DNA of 16,848 nucleotides from Bacillota bacterium (GTDB lineage: Bacteria; Bacillota_C; Negativicutes; Sporomusales; Sporomusaceae): the NCBI GenBank assembly GCA_023441125.1, contig JAEZQV010000175.1, positions 1-16,848 of the forward strand, in the 5' to 3' direction. A model generated the notes under the pieces. It did not search any database, was not told the DNA's origin, and saw only the letters and a list, made by a program, of their open reading frames with translations. Made by a program: the position numbers and the translations under genes. Shown here in pieces: positions 7,024 to 14,538 of this stretch; within the stretch, counting starts at the first letter, position 1; every line of letters starts with the position of its first letter.

Positions 7024-10000
7024 TGAATGCGATTGCCACCTTTATCAGAAGGCCGGTGTTTACAGTTATGTTGGTCATGCTGCTGGTGGTGTTCGGCCTA
7101 AAGGCTTATCCATCGCTGGGCATCGACCTGAATCCCGATGTCGACTTTCCCATCGTAACCGTAACGGTAAACTACAGCGGTGCCTCGCCGGAAGAAGTCG
7201 AGAGCCTGATAACCAAGCCGGTGGAGGATGCTGTCAGCGCCTTGTCGGGTATTAAGAACCTGTCCTCGGTAACCAGGGAAGGGGTTTCCCAGGTTGTCAT
7301 CGAGTTTGAATACGGCACCGATGCCAAACTGGCGGCGAATGAGGTCCGGGAGAAGATCGCCGCCATCCGCAAACGGCTGCCGGACCAGGTGGATGAACCG
7401 GTGATTCAGCGGTTTGACGTTAGTGCTCAGGCCGTCTTGTTTATGAGCTTGTCGTCGGATACCAAGAGTCCGGCCGAAATCCGCAAATTGGCGGTGGACG
7501 TTGTCAAGGACGAACTGCAGCGGATCGACGGCGTGGCCGACGTGAGTGTTTACGGCGCCGCCGACCGGGAAATTCAGGTGCAGGTAGACAGCAAAAAGCT
7601 GGCAGCTTATAAGATTACCATGAACCAGGTGCTTGATGCCGTCAACTCGCAAAACCTCAATGCCCCTGGCGGCCACGTGATTGACAGAGGGCTGGACTTG
7701 ACGGTGCGGACTGTCGGCAAATACCAAGATATCAACGATATCCAGGAGATTATTGTGGCCAATCAGGATGGCCGGCTGATAAAATTGGGTGATGTAGCCA
7801 ATGTAGTCGACGGTCTGGAGGAAGTAAGGGCCATGGCCCGGGCCAACGGAGCGCCCAGCGTTCTGGTCTCAGTCCAGAAACAGTCGGGCAGCAACACGGT
7901 GGAAGTTGCCAACCGGGTTAAGCAGGCGGTGGACCGCTTGCAAACCACGCTGCCGGCAGATGTCAAGATGCAGATCAACCGGGACAGTTCGCTTTATATT
8001 AACGACAGTGTTCATGATGTCATGATGTCGCTGTTTTTCGGCGGCTTGCTGGCCGTCATTATTACCTTTCTGTTCCTGCAAAATATCAGGGCAACGGTCA
8101 TTGGCGCGATAGCTATCCCTACTTCGGTTATCGCGACCTTCTTCCTGATGAAAACCATGGGCTTTACGCTCAATAACATGTCGTTAATGGGCCTTAGCCT
8201 GGCGGTGGGTATTCTTATCGACGATGCCATCGTGGTTATTGAAAACATCTACCGCCATATGGAGCAAGGTAAACCGGCGCTGGTTGCCGCCCGTGACGGC
8301 ACTGCGGAAATTGGCCTGGCCGTCATGGCGACGACGCTGTCTATTTTAGCCGTGTTTGTGCCAGTCGGCAGTATGACCGGCATTATCGGCCAGTTCTTTA
8401 AACAATTTGGCTTGACCGTCGCCTTTGCCGTTGCCTTCTCGCTGTTTGTGGCGTTTACCCTGACACCGACCTTGTCGGCTTATTGGCTGAAAACCCAGCA
8501 TGGCATCGGTGTGACAAACGGCCCCGGGCGCTGGCTGCAAGCCGGCCTGGACAAGTTTGAACACTGGTTTAGGCAACTGCAGAGTATGTACCGTACAGCA
8601 CTTGGCTGGGCCTTGCAGCGGCCCAAAAAACTGGTGGCGCTGGCCGTACTGTCGTTGTTTATCAACGGGCTGCTGCTGCCGTTTTTAGGTACCGAATTTC
8701 AGCCCACTTATGATTCCGGCGAGTTTAATATCGTGCTGTCGGCACCGCCGGGCACTTCGCTGGACCAGATGACTGAATGGGTTGCGCCGGTTGAGCAGGC
8801 CGTAATGGCTCTCGGCCCGGAGCTGGAAAGCTCCTATGTAACAATTGGCTCAGGCGGACAAACCTATAAAGCCACCATCGGCGTACGCCTTAAACCGGCG
8901 CGGGAACGGCAGCGTTCCATGAACAAAATCATGGATGAGCTGCGCCTCAAATTCCGTACGATCGGTAATCTGAAAATTGCCGTCCAGACAGGCCAGGGGG
9001 TTGGCCGGGGCGACTCGCGGCCGGTACAGGTGGCTCTCCGGGGACCGGATTTGAATGTGCTTAAGCAGAACGCGCAGGCGCTGGCCGAGCAGATTAAAGC
9101 AATTCCCGGTACAACCGATGTTGACATTTCCGCCGAACAGGCCGTGCCTGAGGTTGAAGTCCGGTTAAATTCGGTCCGGGCCAGCGATGCGGGCCTGGAC
9201 GCTTCGACAGTAGCCGATACTGTGCAAATGGCGTTCATGGGCGCTACTACCCGCAACCGCTATACCGCCGGTGACAGTGACTACAATATCCGGGTGCAGG
9301 TGGCGGCGGAAGGCCGTATGGATATGACGGACGTGGCCAACCTGCGGATTGCCAGCAAGACCGGCAGCTTTGTCCGTCTGGGTGATGTGGCCGACATCAG
9401 GCTGTCGTCGGGACCGAACGAGATTAACCGGGATGCCAGGCAGCGCGAGGTTATCGTGTATGCCAACGCTATCGGTGTGTCCGCCGGCGATGTGATCAAC
9501 AACGTGACGGCCCTCATGCCCGGACTCAACCTGCCCATGGGTTATTCTTATAAGTTTGTCGGCTCAGCCCAGACTATGCAGGAATCCTTCAAGGAAATCG
9601 GCAGTGCGCTGATACTAGCCATCGCGCTCATCTACATGGTGCTGGCGGCTGAATTTGAAAGCTTTATCCATCCGTTTACTATCATGCTGTCGCTGCCGTT
9701 TTCGTTTGTCGGCGCCATCCTGGGGCTGTTAATTGCCGGTCAGACTCTAAATATCATGTCGCTGATCGGGGTTATCATGCTTATGGGTCTGGTAACCAAG
9801 AATGCCATTCTGCTGGTCGATTATACCAATACTCTGCGCGCCCAGGGGCTGGGGATCACTGCAGCGCTGATTGAGGCCGGTTCAGTACGGCTGCGGCCTA
9901 TTCTTATGACGACGGCGGCCATGATTTTCGGCATGATGCCGATTGCCCTGGGAATTGGCGCCGGCGCTGAACTGCGTCAGTCCATGGGCGTGGTTTTAGT

Positions 10001-10121
10001 CGGCGGCCTCTTAACCTCGACGCTGCTGACGCTGATCATTGTACCCTTGGTTTATCTGCTGATCGACAGATTGAGAGGCCGCTTCCGCCGGAACAAAAAC
10101 AAAGCTGCAATAACTGAATAG
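7023..10121 (+). CDS. RND-family (HAE1/AcrB-like) efflux pump, inner-membrane subunit
   Basis: A proton-driven exporter of 1032 residues, the usual size for an AcrB/MexB/MdtB-type pump. It starts with the conserved [15 protein letters not shown] first helix. A large periplasmic porter loop follows, then helices 2-6, a second large loop and helices 8-12. The proton-relay residues are visible: Asp400-Asp401 in [13 protein letters not shown] of helix 4, and Lys926 in [13 protein letters not shown] of helix 10, corresponding to the AcrB Asp-Asp-Lys triad. It should therefore be an active antiporter. The start ATG overlaps the adaptor stop. No outer-membrane factor follows; the operon ends at the terminator around 10131-10169. 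Multidrug, solvent or lipophilic substrates are all possible. An RND pump of this class implies a diderm cell envelope. Confidence 0.96.
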   Translation: MNAIATFIRRPVFTVMLVMLLVVFGLKAYPSLGIDLNPDVDFPIVTVTVNYSGASPEEVESLITKPVEDAVSALSGIKNLSSVTREGVSQVVIEFEYGTDAKLAANEVREKIAAIRKRLPDQVDEPVIQRFDVSAQAVLFMSLSSDTKSPAEIRKLAVDVVKDELQRIDGVADVSVYGAADREIQVQVDSKKLAAYKITMNQVLDAVNSQNLNAPGGHVIDRGLDLTVRTVGKYQDINDIQEIIVANQDGRLIKLGDVANVVDGLEEVRAMARANGAPSVLVSVQKQSGSNTVEVANRVKQAVDRLQTTLPADVKMQINRDSSLYINDSVHDVMMSLFFGGLLAVIITFLFLQNIRATVIGAIAIPTSVIATFFLMKTMGFTLNNMSLMGLSLAVGILIDDAIVVIENIYRHMEQGKPALVAARDGTAEIGLAVMATTLSILAVFVPVGSMTGIIGQFFKQFGLTVAFAVAFSLFVAFTLTPTLSAYWLKTQHGIGVTNGPGRWLQAGLDKFEHWFRQLQSMYRTALGWALQRPKKLVALAVLSLFINGLLLPFLGTEFQPTYDSGEFNIVLSAPPGTSLDQMTEWVAPVEQAVMALGPELESSYVTIGSGGQTYKATIGVRLKPARERQRSMNKIMDELRLKFRTIGNLKIAVQTGQGVGRGDSRPVQVALRGPDLNVLKQNAQALAEQIKAIPGTTDVDISAEQAVPEVEVRLNSVRASDAGLDASTVADTVQMAFMGATTRNRYTAGDSDYNIRVQVAAEGRMDMTDVANLRIASKTGSFVRLGDVADIRLSSGPNEINRDARQREVIVYANAIGVSAGDVINNVTALMPGLNLPMGYSYKFVGSAQTMQESFKEIGSALILAIALIYMVLAAEFESFIHPFTIMLSLPFSFVGAILGLLIAGQTLNIMSLIGVIMLMGLVTKNAILLVDYTNTLRAQGLGITAALIEAGSVRLRPILMTTAAMIFGMMPIALGIGAGAELRQSMGVVLVGGLLTSTLLTLIIVPLVYLLIDRLRGRFRRNKNKAAITE

Positions 10122-10130
10122 CGTTCTTTC

Positions 10131-10169
10131 AAGCGCCTGACCTTCTGCTTTTAGGAGGCAGGCGCTTTT
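10131..10169 (+). terminator. Rho-independent terminator of the RND efflux operon
   Basis: AAGCGCCTG (10131-10139) pairs exactly with CAGGCGCTT (10159-10167), followed by TTTTG counting the end of the stem. It begins 10 bases after the pump stop codon. Confidence 0.85.
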
Positions 10170-10201
10170 GGTACATACTTTCCTTTTTGGGTTTAATGGA
10201 C

Positions 10202-10207
10202 TATACT
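10202..10207 (+). promoter_or_regulatory. Possible -10 element upstream of the metallophosphoesterase
   Basis: TATACT lies about 78 bases before the ATG at 10285 and downstream of the efflux operon terminator, where a new promoter is needed. The region 17 bases upstream (TTTCCT) is only a weak -35 match. Confidence 0.3.
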
Positions 10208-10274
10208 AAAGGTATTTTAGGGAAATAACTACTACAGGAATGACAGCAGCACATTACGATAAAATTTGTTTCAT

Positions 10275-10279
10275 GGAGG
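10275..10279 (+). promoter_or_regulatory. Ribosome binding site deciding the metallophosphoesterase start
   Basis: GGAGG is 5 bases before the ATG at 10285. It overlaps the in-frame ATG at 10273, which argues against that start and against the longer one at 10240. Confidence 0.7.
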
Positions 10280-10284
10280 CGCGC

Positions 10285-11511
10285 ATGCAACACGGTCCGT
10301 CAACGGTTATGATTGTACTTTTCTTTCTCCTTTTAGCCGGAGTAACCTGGCTGGGAAGCCGCATCCTAGCCAAGTGGCATCCCCTGTATTCCGGAAAAAG
10401 ACTACAATACGGCTATTGGGCGGCCACTGTATTCGCCGTGGCCACCCTCGTCTTCAGCCGCTGGCTGCGGCCGGCCGACGGTTTTCCCGGCGAATGGTTC
10501 CGGTATTGCCTTTATGTCGCCTACATCTGGCTGGTTGGCCTCGTTTTCATGCTGGTGGTTCTGCTGGCCGGCTATGTTGTCAGACAGGCGCTGCGGCTTT
10601 TTAGCACGGCAGCCGCCACCGGCGGAACAAGCCCGGCTGACCCAGCGGCGCCTGCCCGGGAACCGGGAATTACCCGGCGGCAATTCTTGCAGGGAGCCGT
10701 CGCGGCGGTGCCGGCGGTGCCGCTGGTTATCAGCGCCTATGGGGTGCTTGGCGGGGATCACTATATCGGCCTCAACCGGCATACCCTTGCTTTTCCGCAG
10801 CTGCCGCGGGCGCTGGCTGGTTTTCGGATTGCGCAAATCAGTGACACGCACATCGGCCCGTTTTTTGGCATGGATAAGCTGGACCGGGTGTTAAATATGA
10901 TTAAGCAGGAAGCGCCGCAACTGCTGGTGATTACCGGCGACCTGGTGGATGATCTGGACTTGCTGGCTCCCACCATGGACCGGCTTACCGCTTTCCAGCC
11001 GCTTTTGCCGTATGGGATTTTTTTCTGCTGGGGAAACCATGAGTATTTTCGCGATATCGGCCGGATCCGTTGGGCGTTAGCCAACAGCCCCGTCACCGTC
11101 CTGGAGAACAAAAATCAGCCGGTTGTCAACAATCTATATCTGGCCGGGGTTGACTATCCCTGGGGCCGGAACAAGGCGGACGTAGCAGACGTGCGAAAGC
11201 GGTATTTCAGCCAGGCGGTCCAGGGGATTCCGGCCGGGGCGTTTCCGGTTCTGCTGGCGCATCATCCGGATTTTTTTGATAATGCCTTTGCCGGTGGCAT
11301 CCCGTTTTCGCTGGCCGGACACACGCATGGCGGCCAGGTGAATGTTTTCGGCAAGTCACTGCTGCCGGTTGAGTATAAATATATGCGCGGGCTGTACCGT
11401 CAAGGCGATTCATGCGGCTATGTCAGCGTAGGCGCCGGCCACTGGCTGCCGCTCCGGCTTGGCTGCCCGGCGGAAGTAAGTGTATTTACGCTGACAGGCG
11501 CTATGGCCTGA
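10285..11511 (+). CDS. Membrane-anchored, Tat-motif metallophosphoesterase (YkuE/YaeI-like)
   Basis: A calcineurin-like phosphoesterase of 408 residues. Three predicted membrane helices (about 8-25, 43-58, 76-98) precede a linker rich in Ala and Pro. A twin-arginine-like motif TRRQFLQG (130-137) then leads a hydrophobic stretch (138-155). The catalytic domain (about 180-400) has all dinuclear-metal motifs: SDTHIG (Asp187, His189), GDLVDD (Asp219), GNHE (250-253), AHHPD (His326/327) and GHTHGG (345-350). It would act on the outer face of the inner membrane. Bacillus YkuE, a relative, is a known Tat substrate, which fits the motif. The substrate is unknown; lipid or nucleotide phosphodiesters are possible. 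I chose the ATG at 10285 because GGAGG lies 5 bases upstream. In-frame ATGs at 10240 and 10273 lack such a site. Confidence 0.9.
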   Translation: MQHGPSTVMIVLFFLLLAGVTWLGSRILAKWHPLYSGKRLQYGYWAATVFAVATLVFSRWLRPADGFPGEWFRYCLYVAYIWLVGLVFMLVVLLAGYVVRQALRLFSTAAATGGTSPADPAAPAREPGITRRQFLQGAVAAVPAVPLVISAYGVLGGDHYIGLNRHTLAFPQLPRALAGFRIAQISDTHIGPFFGMDKLDRVLNMIKQEAPQLLVITGDLVDDLDLLAPTMDRLTAFQPLLPYGIFFCWGNHEYFRDIGRIRWALANSPVTVLENKNQPVVNNLYLAGVDYPWGRNKADVADVRKRYFSQAVQGIPAGAFPVLLAHHPDFFDNAFAGGIPFSLAGHTHGGQVNVFGKSLLPVEYKYMRGLYRQGDSCGYVSVGAGHWLPLRLGCPAEVSVFTLTGAMA

Positions 11512-11627
11512 GCCGGCAGGATAAGCAGGCTCAGGCAGCGGCGCACTGCGTTTTATGCCAGGCAAGCAGCAGTTGGGGACCCATTGCCAATCGCTTTCCT
11601 ACTGCGGAGTGTAAGGGAGAGGAAGCC

Positions 11628-12140
11628 ATGAACCAAGTACCGGACATAATCGCGCCAGGTTTAAAGATCCTGTTCATCGGCTTCAACCCCGGCGCCAGGT
11701 CAGCTGCAACCGGCCATCATTTTGCCGGCTATTCCAATAAGTTCTGGAAACTGCTGGCGGCAGCCGGTTTAACACCTTATCAGTTTAAACCCGGGGAAGA
11801 CGCCCGGCTGCTTAGTCTTGGCCTGGGAATTACCAATATCGTGGCCCGCCCCAGCCGGACGGCGGCTGAGATAACGAAAGCGGAATACGCCGCCGGCCGG
11901 GTGATTCTTACAGCGAAAATCAGCCAGTACCGGCCCGGGGTTGCCTGTTTCGCCGGCGTGGGCGTGGGCGTGTACAGGGAATTTTCCGGCCGGCGGGCTG
12001 TCGCCTGCGGCCGCCAGGAAACAGGCACAGTTGCCGGGGTTATTGATTTTGTCGTTCCTTCTCCCAGTGGTCTGACCCGGATGCTGTTTGCCGATCAACT
12101 GACCTTTTACCGGCAATTGGCCGGGCTGCTGGCCGAATGA
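11628..12140 (+). CDS. mug: G/U mismatch-specific uracil-DNA glycosylase (Mug/TDG family)
   Basis: A 170-residue base-excision repair enzyme that removes uracil or damaged pyrimidines opposite guanine. Its length equals that of E. coli Mug. The first active-site motif is GFNPGARSAATGHHFAG from residue 18, with Asn20 at the position of the catalytic Asn18 of E. coli Mug, followed by NKFWKLL. The second motif is PSPSGLTR (144-151), equivalent to the NPSGLSR motif, with Ser replacing the Asn. Human TDG also has a Ser there, so activity is plausible. The middle motif TNIVARPSRTA (69-79) also matches. The start is the ATG at 11628 with AGGGAGAGG upstream. An open frame from 11412 overlaps the upstream gene and adds no conserved residues. 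It lies 116 bases after the phosphoesterase and may share its transcript. Confidence 0.92.
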   Translation: MNQVPDIIAPGLKILFIGFNPGARSAATGHHFAGYSNKFWKLLAAAGLTPYQFKPGEDARLLSLGLGITNIVARPSRTAAEITKAEYAAGRVILTAKISQYRPGVACFAGVGVGVYREFSGRRAVACGRQETGTVAGVIDFVVPSPSGLTRMLFADQLTFYRQLAGLLAE

Positions 12141-12381
12141 ACCGGTATTGCCTGACAAACTGAGAGTTGCCGGCAAAAAGCCGGTGACAAGCGGAAAATA
12201 TATACTGGAAAAACACAAAACATTAAAATTCTTTTAATAATCTCTGATAAAGGGACAAATAAGGCGTTTGCCGGCGCATGCCCTTGCATTTTTATTTGTT
12301 TTGGCAGGCCAGGAAGTTTGGAAGGCAGGACAAAAGTATGTATAATGATAAAGGATTATGCATACGAAAGGGGTACATACT
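12141..12381 (+). other. Spacer between mug and the amino-acid-binding lipoprotein gene
   Basis: About 240 bases with no credible gene. It contains an AT-rich inverted repeat at 12222-12238 (ATTAAAA-TTC-TTTTAAT). A weak long-loop stem lies at 12255-12299 (ACAAATAA pairs with TTATTTGT, then TTT) and might terminate the mug transcript. The good promoter at 12318-12346 follows. Confidence 0.5.
12318..12346 (+). promoter_or_regulatory. Sigma-70-type promoter of the amino-acid-binding lipoprotein gene
   Basis: TTGGAA (12318-12323), a 17-base spacer and TATAAT (12341-12346). Transcription would begin near 12353, about 30 bases before the ATG at 12382. This makes the upstream in-frame ATG at 12358 unlikely. 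Confidence 0.75.
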
Positions 12382-13158
12382 ATGTCTAAAAAGTGGATTG
12401 CTTTTGCCAGTCTGGTAATGTTTGTGCTGGCCTTAGGTCTCGCCGGCTGCGGCGGCGGTCAGCAGGCCCAGCCGGCGGCCAAGGTCCTCAAAGTAGGCGC
12501 TGAGGCTACTTTCCCGCCGTTTGAGTTCCAGGATGACCAAAACAAGGATTATGTGGGCTTTGATGTGGATCTCATGAAAGCTGTCGGTAAACAACTGGGA
12601 ATGGAAGTGCAGATTGCCAATACGGCTTTTGACGGTTTAATTCCTGCGTTGGAGGGCGGTCAGATTGATGTGATTGCGTCCGCCATGACCATTACCGATG
12701 AGCGCGCCAAAAAGGTCAACTTTTCCAAACCGTATTACAAGTCGGGCTTATCGATCATTGTAAAGGCCGATAATACCATGGTTAAAAGCTTTAAAGATCT
12801 GGAAGGCAAACGGATTGCCGTGCAGATTGGCACTACCGGTGCGGAAGAAGCCAAAAAAATAAAGGATGCCAAGGTCCGCGAGTTTAACAGCGCATCCGAA
12901 GCGTTCCTGGAATTGAAAGCCGGCGGCGCCGATGCGGTTGTGAACGATTTGCCGGTCAATGAATATTATCTGGCCAAAGGCGGCAGCAAAGATGCCAAGC
13001 TGGTCGGCGAAGTGCTCAATGCTGAAGAGTACGGGATTGCTGTAGCTAAGAAGAATACCGAACTGGCCGGAAAAATCAACAAAGCGCTGGATGATCTGAA
13101 ACAAAACGGGGAGTATGCCAAAATCTACGAGAAATGGTTTGGCAAAAAACCACAATAA
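12382..13158 (+). CDS. Amino-acid ABC transporter substrate-binding lipoprotein (SBP family 3)
   Basis: A 258-residue extracytoplasmic solute-binding protein of the polar-amino-acid type (GlnH/HisJ/ArtJ-like). The signal peptide has a charged MSKKW start, a hydrophobic core and the lipobox GLAGC with Cys23 as lipidation site, then GGGQQ. The mature part opens with the typical LKVGAEATFPPFEF and GFDVDLMKAVGKQLG. It continues with FDGLIPALEGGQIDVIASAMTIT-type ligand-loop residues and ends EYAKIYEKWFG, as in the family. The ATG at 12382 has AAAGGGG at a good distance. No permease or ATPase gene follows; the gene is monocistronic, between its own promoter and the terminator at 13170. It either serves a transporter encoded elsewhere or is a sensing protein. 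The exact amino acid cannot be told. Confidence 0.93.
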   Translation: MSKKWIAFASLVMFVLALGLAGCGGGQQAQPAAKVLKVGAEATFPPFEFQDDQNKDYVGFDVDLMKAVGKQLGMEVQIANTAFDGLIPALEGGQIDVIASAMTITDERAKKVNFSKPYYKSGLSIIVKADNTMVKSFKDLEGKRIAVQIGTTGAEEAKKIKDAKVREFNSASEAFLELKAGGADAVVNDLPVNEYYLAKGGSKDAKLVGEVLNAEEYGIAVAKKNTELAGKINKALDDLKQNGEYAKIYEKWFGKKPQ

Positions 13159-13169
13159 AGAATTTTTGG

Positions 13170-13206
13170 AGCCGTAGCGGCGGGTGGGCTGCTACGGCTT
13201 TTCTTT
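13170..13206 (+). terminator. Rho-independent terminator after the lipoprotein gene
   Basis: AGCCGTAGC (13170-13178) pairs exactly with GCTACGGCT (13191-13199), with a 12-base GC-rich loop, followed by TTTTCTTT. It starts 11 bases after the stop codon. Confidence 0.9.
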
Positions 13207-13229
13207 ATTCTTAGCAGGTGTTGCCGCAG

Positions 13230-13259
13230 TTGCTGTCCAATATTACTTAGTAATATACT
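13230..13259 (+). promoter_or_regulatory. Possible promoter of the alcohol dehydrogenase gene
   Basis: TTGCTG (13230-13235), an 18-base spacer and TATACT (13254-13259). Together these match 9 of 12 consensus bases, and the -10 is about 33 bases before the ATG at 13292. The spacer is almost filled by the palindrome at 13240-13256. Confidence 0.5.
13240..13256. promoter_or_regulatory. Perfect palindrome within the probable adh promoter (candidate operator)
   Basis: ATATTACTTAGTAATAT consists of two exact 8-base half sites around a single T. It lies between and partly over the -35 and -10 elements, the position of a repressor site. There is no T-run and the stem would be too AT-rich for a terminator. 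Confidence 0.55.
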
Positions 13260-13291
13260 TGCAGATTGACTGGACGAGGAGTTGACCATTC

Positions 13292-14434
13292 ATGAAACAG
13301 ATTATGCTGGGCGGCCGGGCCATTATTACCGGCCGGGGATCGATAGCCGAGCTTGCCAACAGCCAGGCCGGCCGGGTCTTTATCGTTACCGGCGGCCGGG
13401 CTATGCAGGCCAGCGGCGTAATTGACAGGATTGAAAAAATACTGCAGGCAGCCGGCTGCACGACCTGTGTGTACGGCGGCATCGGCCAAAATCCCGATAC
13501 CCGGGCCGTCCTGGACGGCCTGGCCAGCATGCGCGCATTTGGACCGGACCTGTTAGTGGCCGTTGGCGGCGGGTCACCTATTGATGCGGCCAAGGTCATG
13601 GCGCTGTTTTACGATTATCCCGAGCTCGATTTTGCCAAAGCCCAGACGACCGAGCTGCCGGCCGCCCGCAAAAAGCTCCGGCTTATTGCCATCCCCTCGA
13701 CCTCGGGTACCGGCGCCGAAGTGACCAAAGCCGCCGTTATAACTTTTCGTGACCAGAAGCTTAAAATTGGTCTTAAAACACCGGCATTTATTCCTGATCT
13801 GGCCATTCTGGATGCGGATATCACCATGACCATGCCGGATAACGTTGTGGCCGAAACCGGCATGGATGCCCTTACGCACGCAGTAGAGTGCTACATTAAC
13901 AGCAACCGGGACGACTTTTGCGAAGTGCTGGCCAAAGGGGCGGTAGCCGGTTTATTTGCCTGGCTACCGGCATCCTACCGGGACAAGACGGCCGAGAGCC
14001 GGGAGAAGGTGCACCATTATCAGTGCATGGCCGGCCTGGCATTTGATAATACCGGCCTGGGGATGGCTCATGGCATTGCCCATGCCCTGGGCGGCAAGCT
14101 GAATCTGGGGCACGGGCTGTTAAATGCCATTGCCCTGCCGTATGTTCTGGAATTTAACGCGCAGGCCGGGAGTGTGGCGGCGCGCCTGGATGAACTGGCC
14201 CGTAGTATTGGCCGTAAAAATTGCCAGGAGTTTATTGCTGCCGTAAAAGAACTTAACCGGCAGCTGGCCATTCCGGCCGGCCTGATGCAAGCCGGTGTTG
14301 TCCGCAGCGACTTTGCCGACCGCTTTGATGAGCTGGTGGCCAATTGCCTGAAAGGTTCGACCCGGGTTAATCCCCTGCCGGTGCTGGGAGAGCAAATGGC
14401 AGAAATATTATGGTATTTGTACGAAGGTGTATAA
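13292..14434 (+). CDS. Iron-containing (group III) alcohol dehydrogenase
   Basis: A 380-residue NAD(P)-dependent dehydrogenase of the FucO/EutG/butanol-dehydrogenase superfamily, which interconverts alcohols and aldehydes in the cytoplasm. The N-terminal nucleotide-binding domain has VGGGSPIDAAK (91-101) and STSGTGAEVT (136-145). The metal site is complete: Asp192 and His196 in DALTHAVE, and His260 and His274 in GMAHGIAHALGGKLNLGHG, with the same spacing as in FucO. GAGGAG lies 10 bases before the ATG at 13292. The family is broad, so substrate (ethanol, 1,2-propanediol, butanol, 4-hydroxybutyrate and others) cannot be assigned. The gene stands alone between a terminator and the next unrelated gene. 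Its promoter probably carries an operator. Confidence 0.93.
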   Translation: MKQIMLGGRAIITGRGSIAELANSQAGRVFIVTGGRAMQASGVIDRIEKILQAAGCTTCVYGGIGQNPDTRAVLDGLASMRAFGPDLLVAVGGGSPIDAAKVMALFYDYPELDFAKAQTTELPAARKKLRLIAIPSTSGTGAEVTKAAVITFRDQKLKIGLKTPAFIPDLAILDADITMTMPDNVVAETGMDALTHAVECYINSNRDDFCEVLAKGAVAGLFAWLPASYRDKTAESREKVHHYQCMAGLAFDNTGLGMAHGIAHALGGKLNLGHGLLNAIALPYVLEFNAQAGSVAARLDELARSIGRKNCQEFIAAVKELNRQLAIPAGLMQAGVVRSDFADRFDELVANCLKGSTRVNPLPVLGEQMAEILWYLYEGV

Positions 14435-14538
14435 ATTTTCCAAAAATGCAAATTGATCCGGAAGGAAACTTTTTACTGGCGGCGAATTATACAGCAATTA
14501 TTGGAAAAGAAGCAAGTTGGGAAAGACAGGGATGAGTC

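Noticed and set aside
7098..7727. 209-codon minus-strand open frame within the RND pump gene
   Set aside because: It is antisense to a well conserved pump domain, with no plausible start signal or family resemblance.
11412..11627. 72-residue N-terminal extension of the Mug glycosylase
   Set aside because: It overlaps the end of the phosphoesterase gene, is not found in the family, and the ATG at 11628 has a good ribosome binding site.
12165..12186. Short GC hairpin (CCGGC-AAAAA-GCCGG) after mug as a terminator
   Set aside because: The stem is only 5 bp with no T-run after it on the plus strand. GCCGG is frequent throughout this window, so chance is likely.
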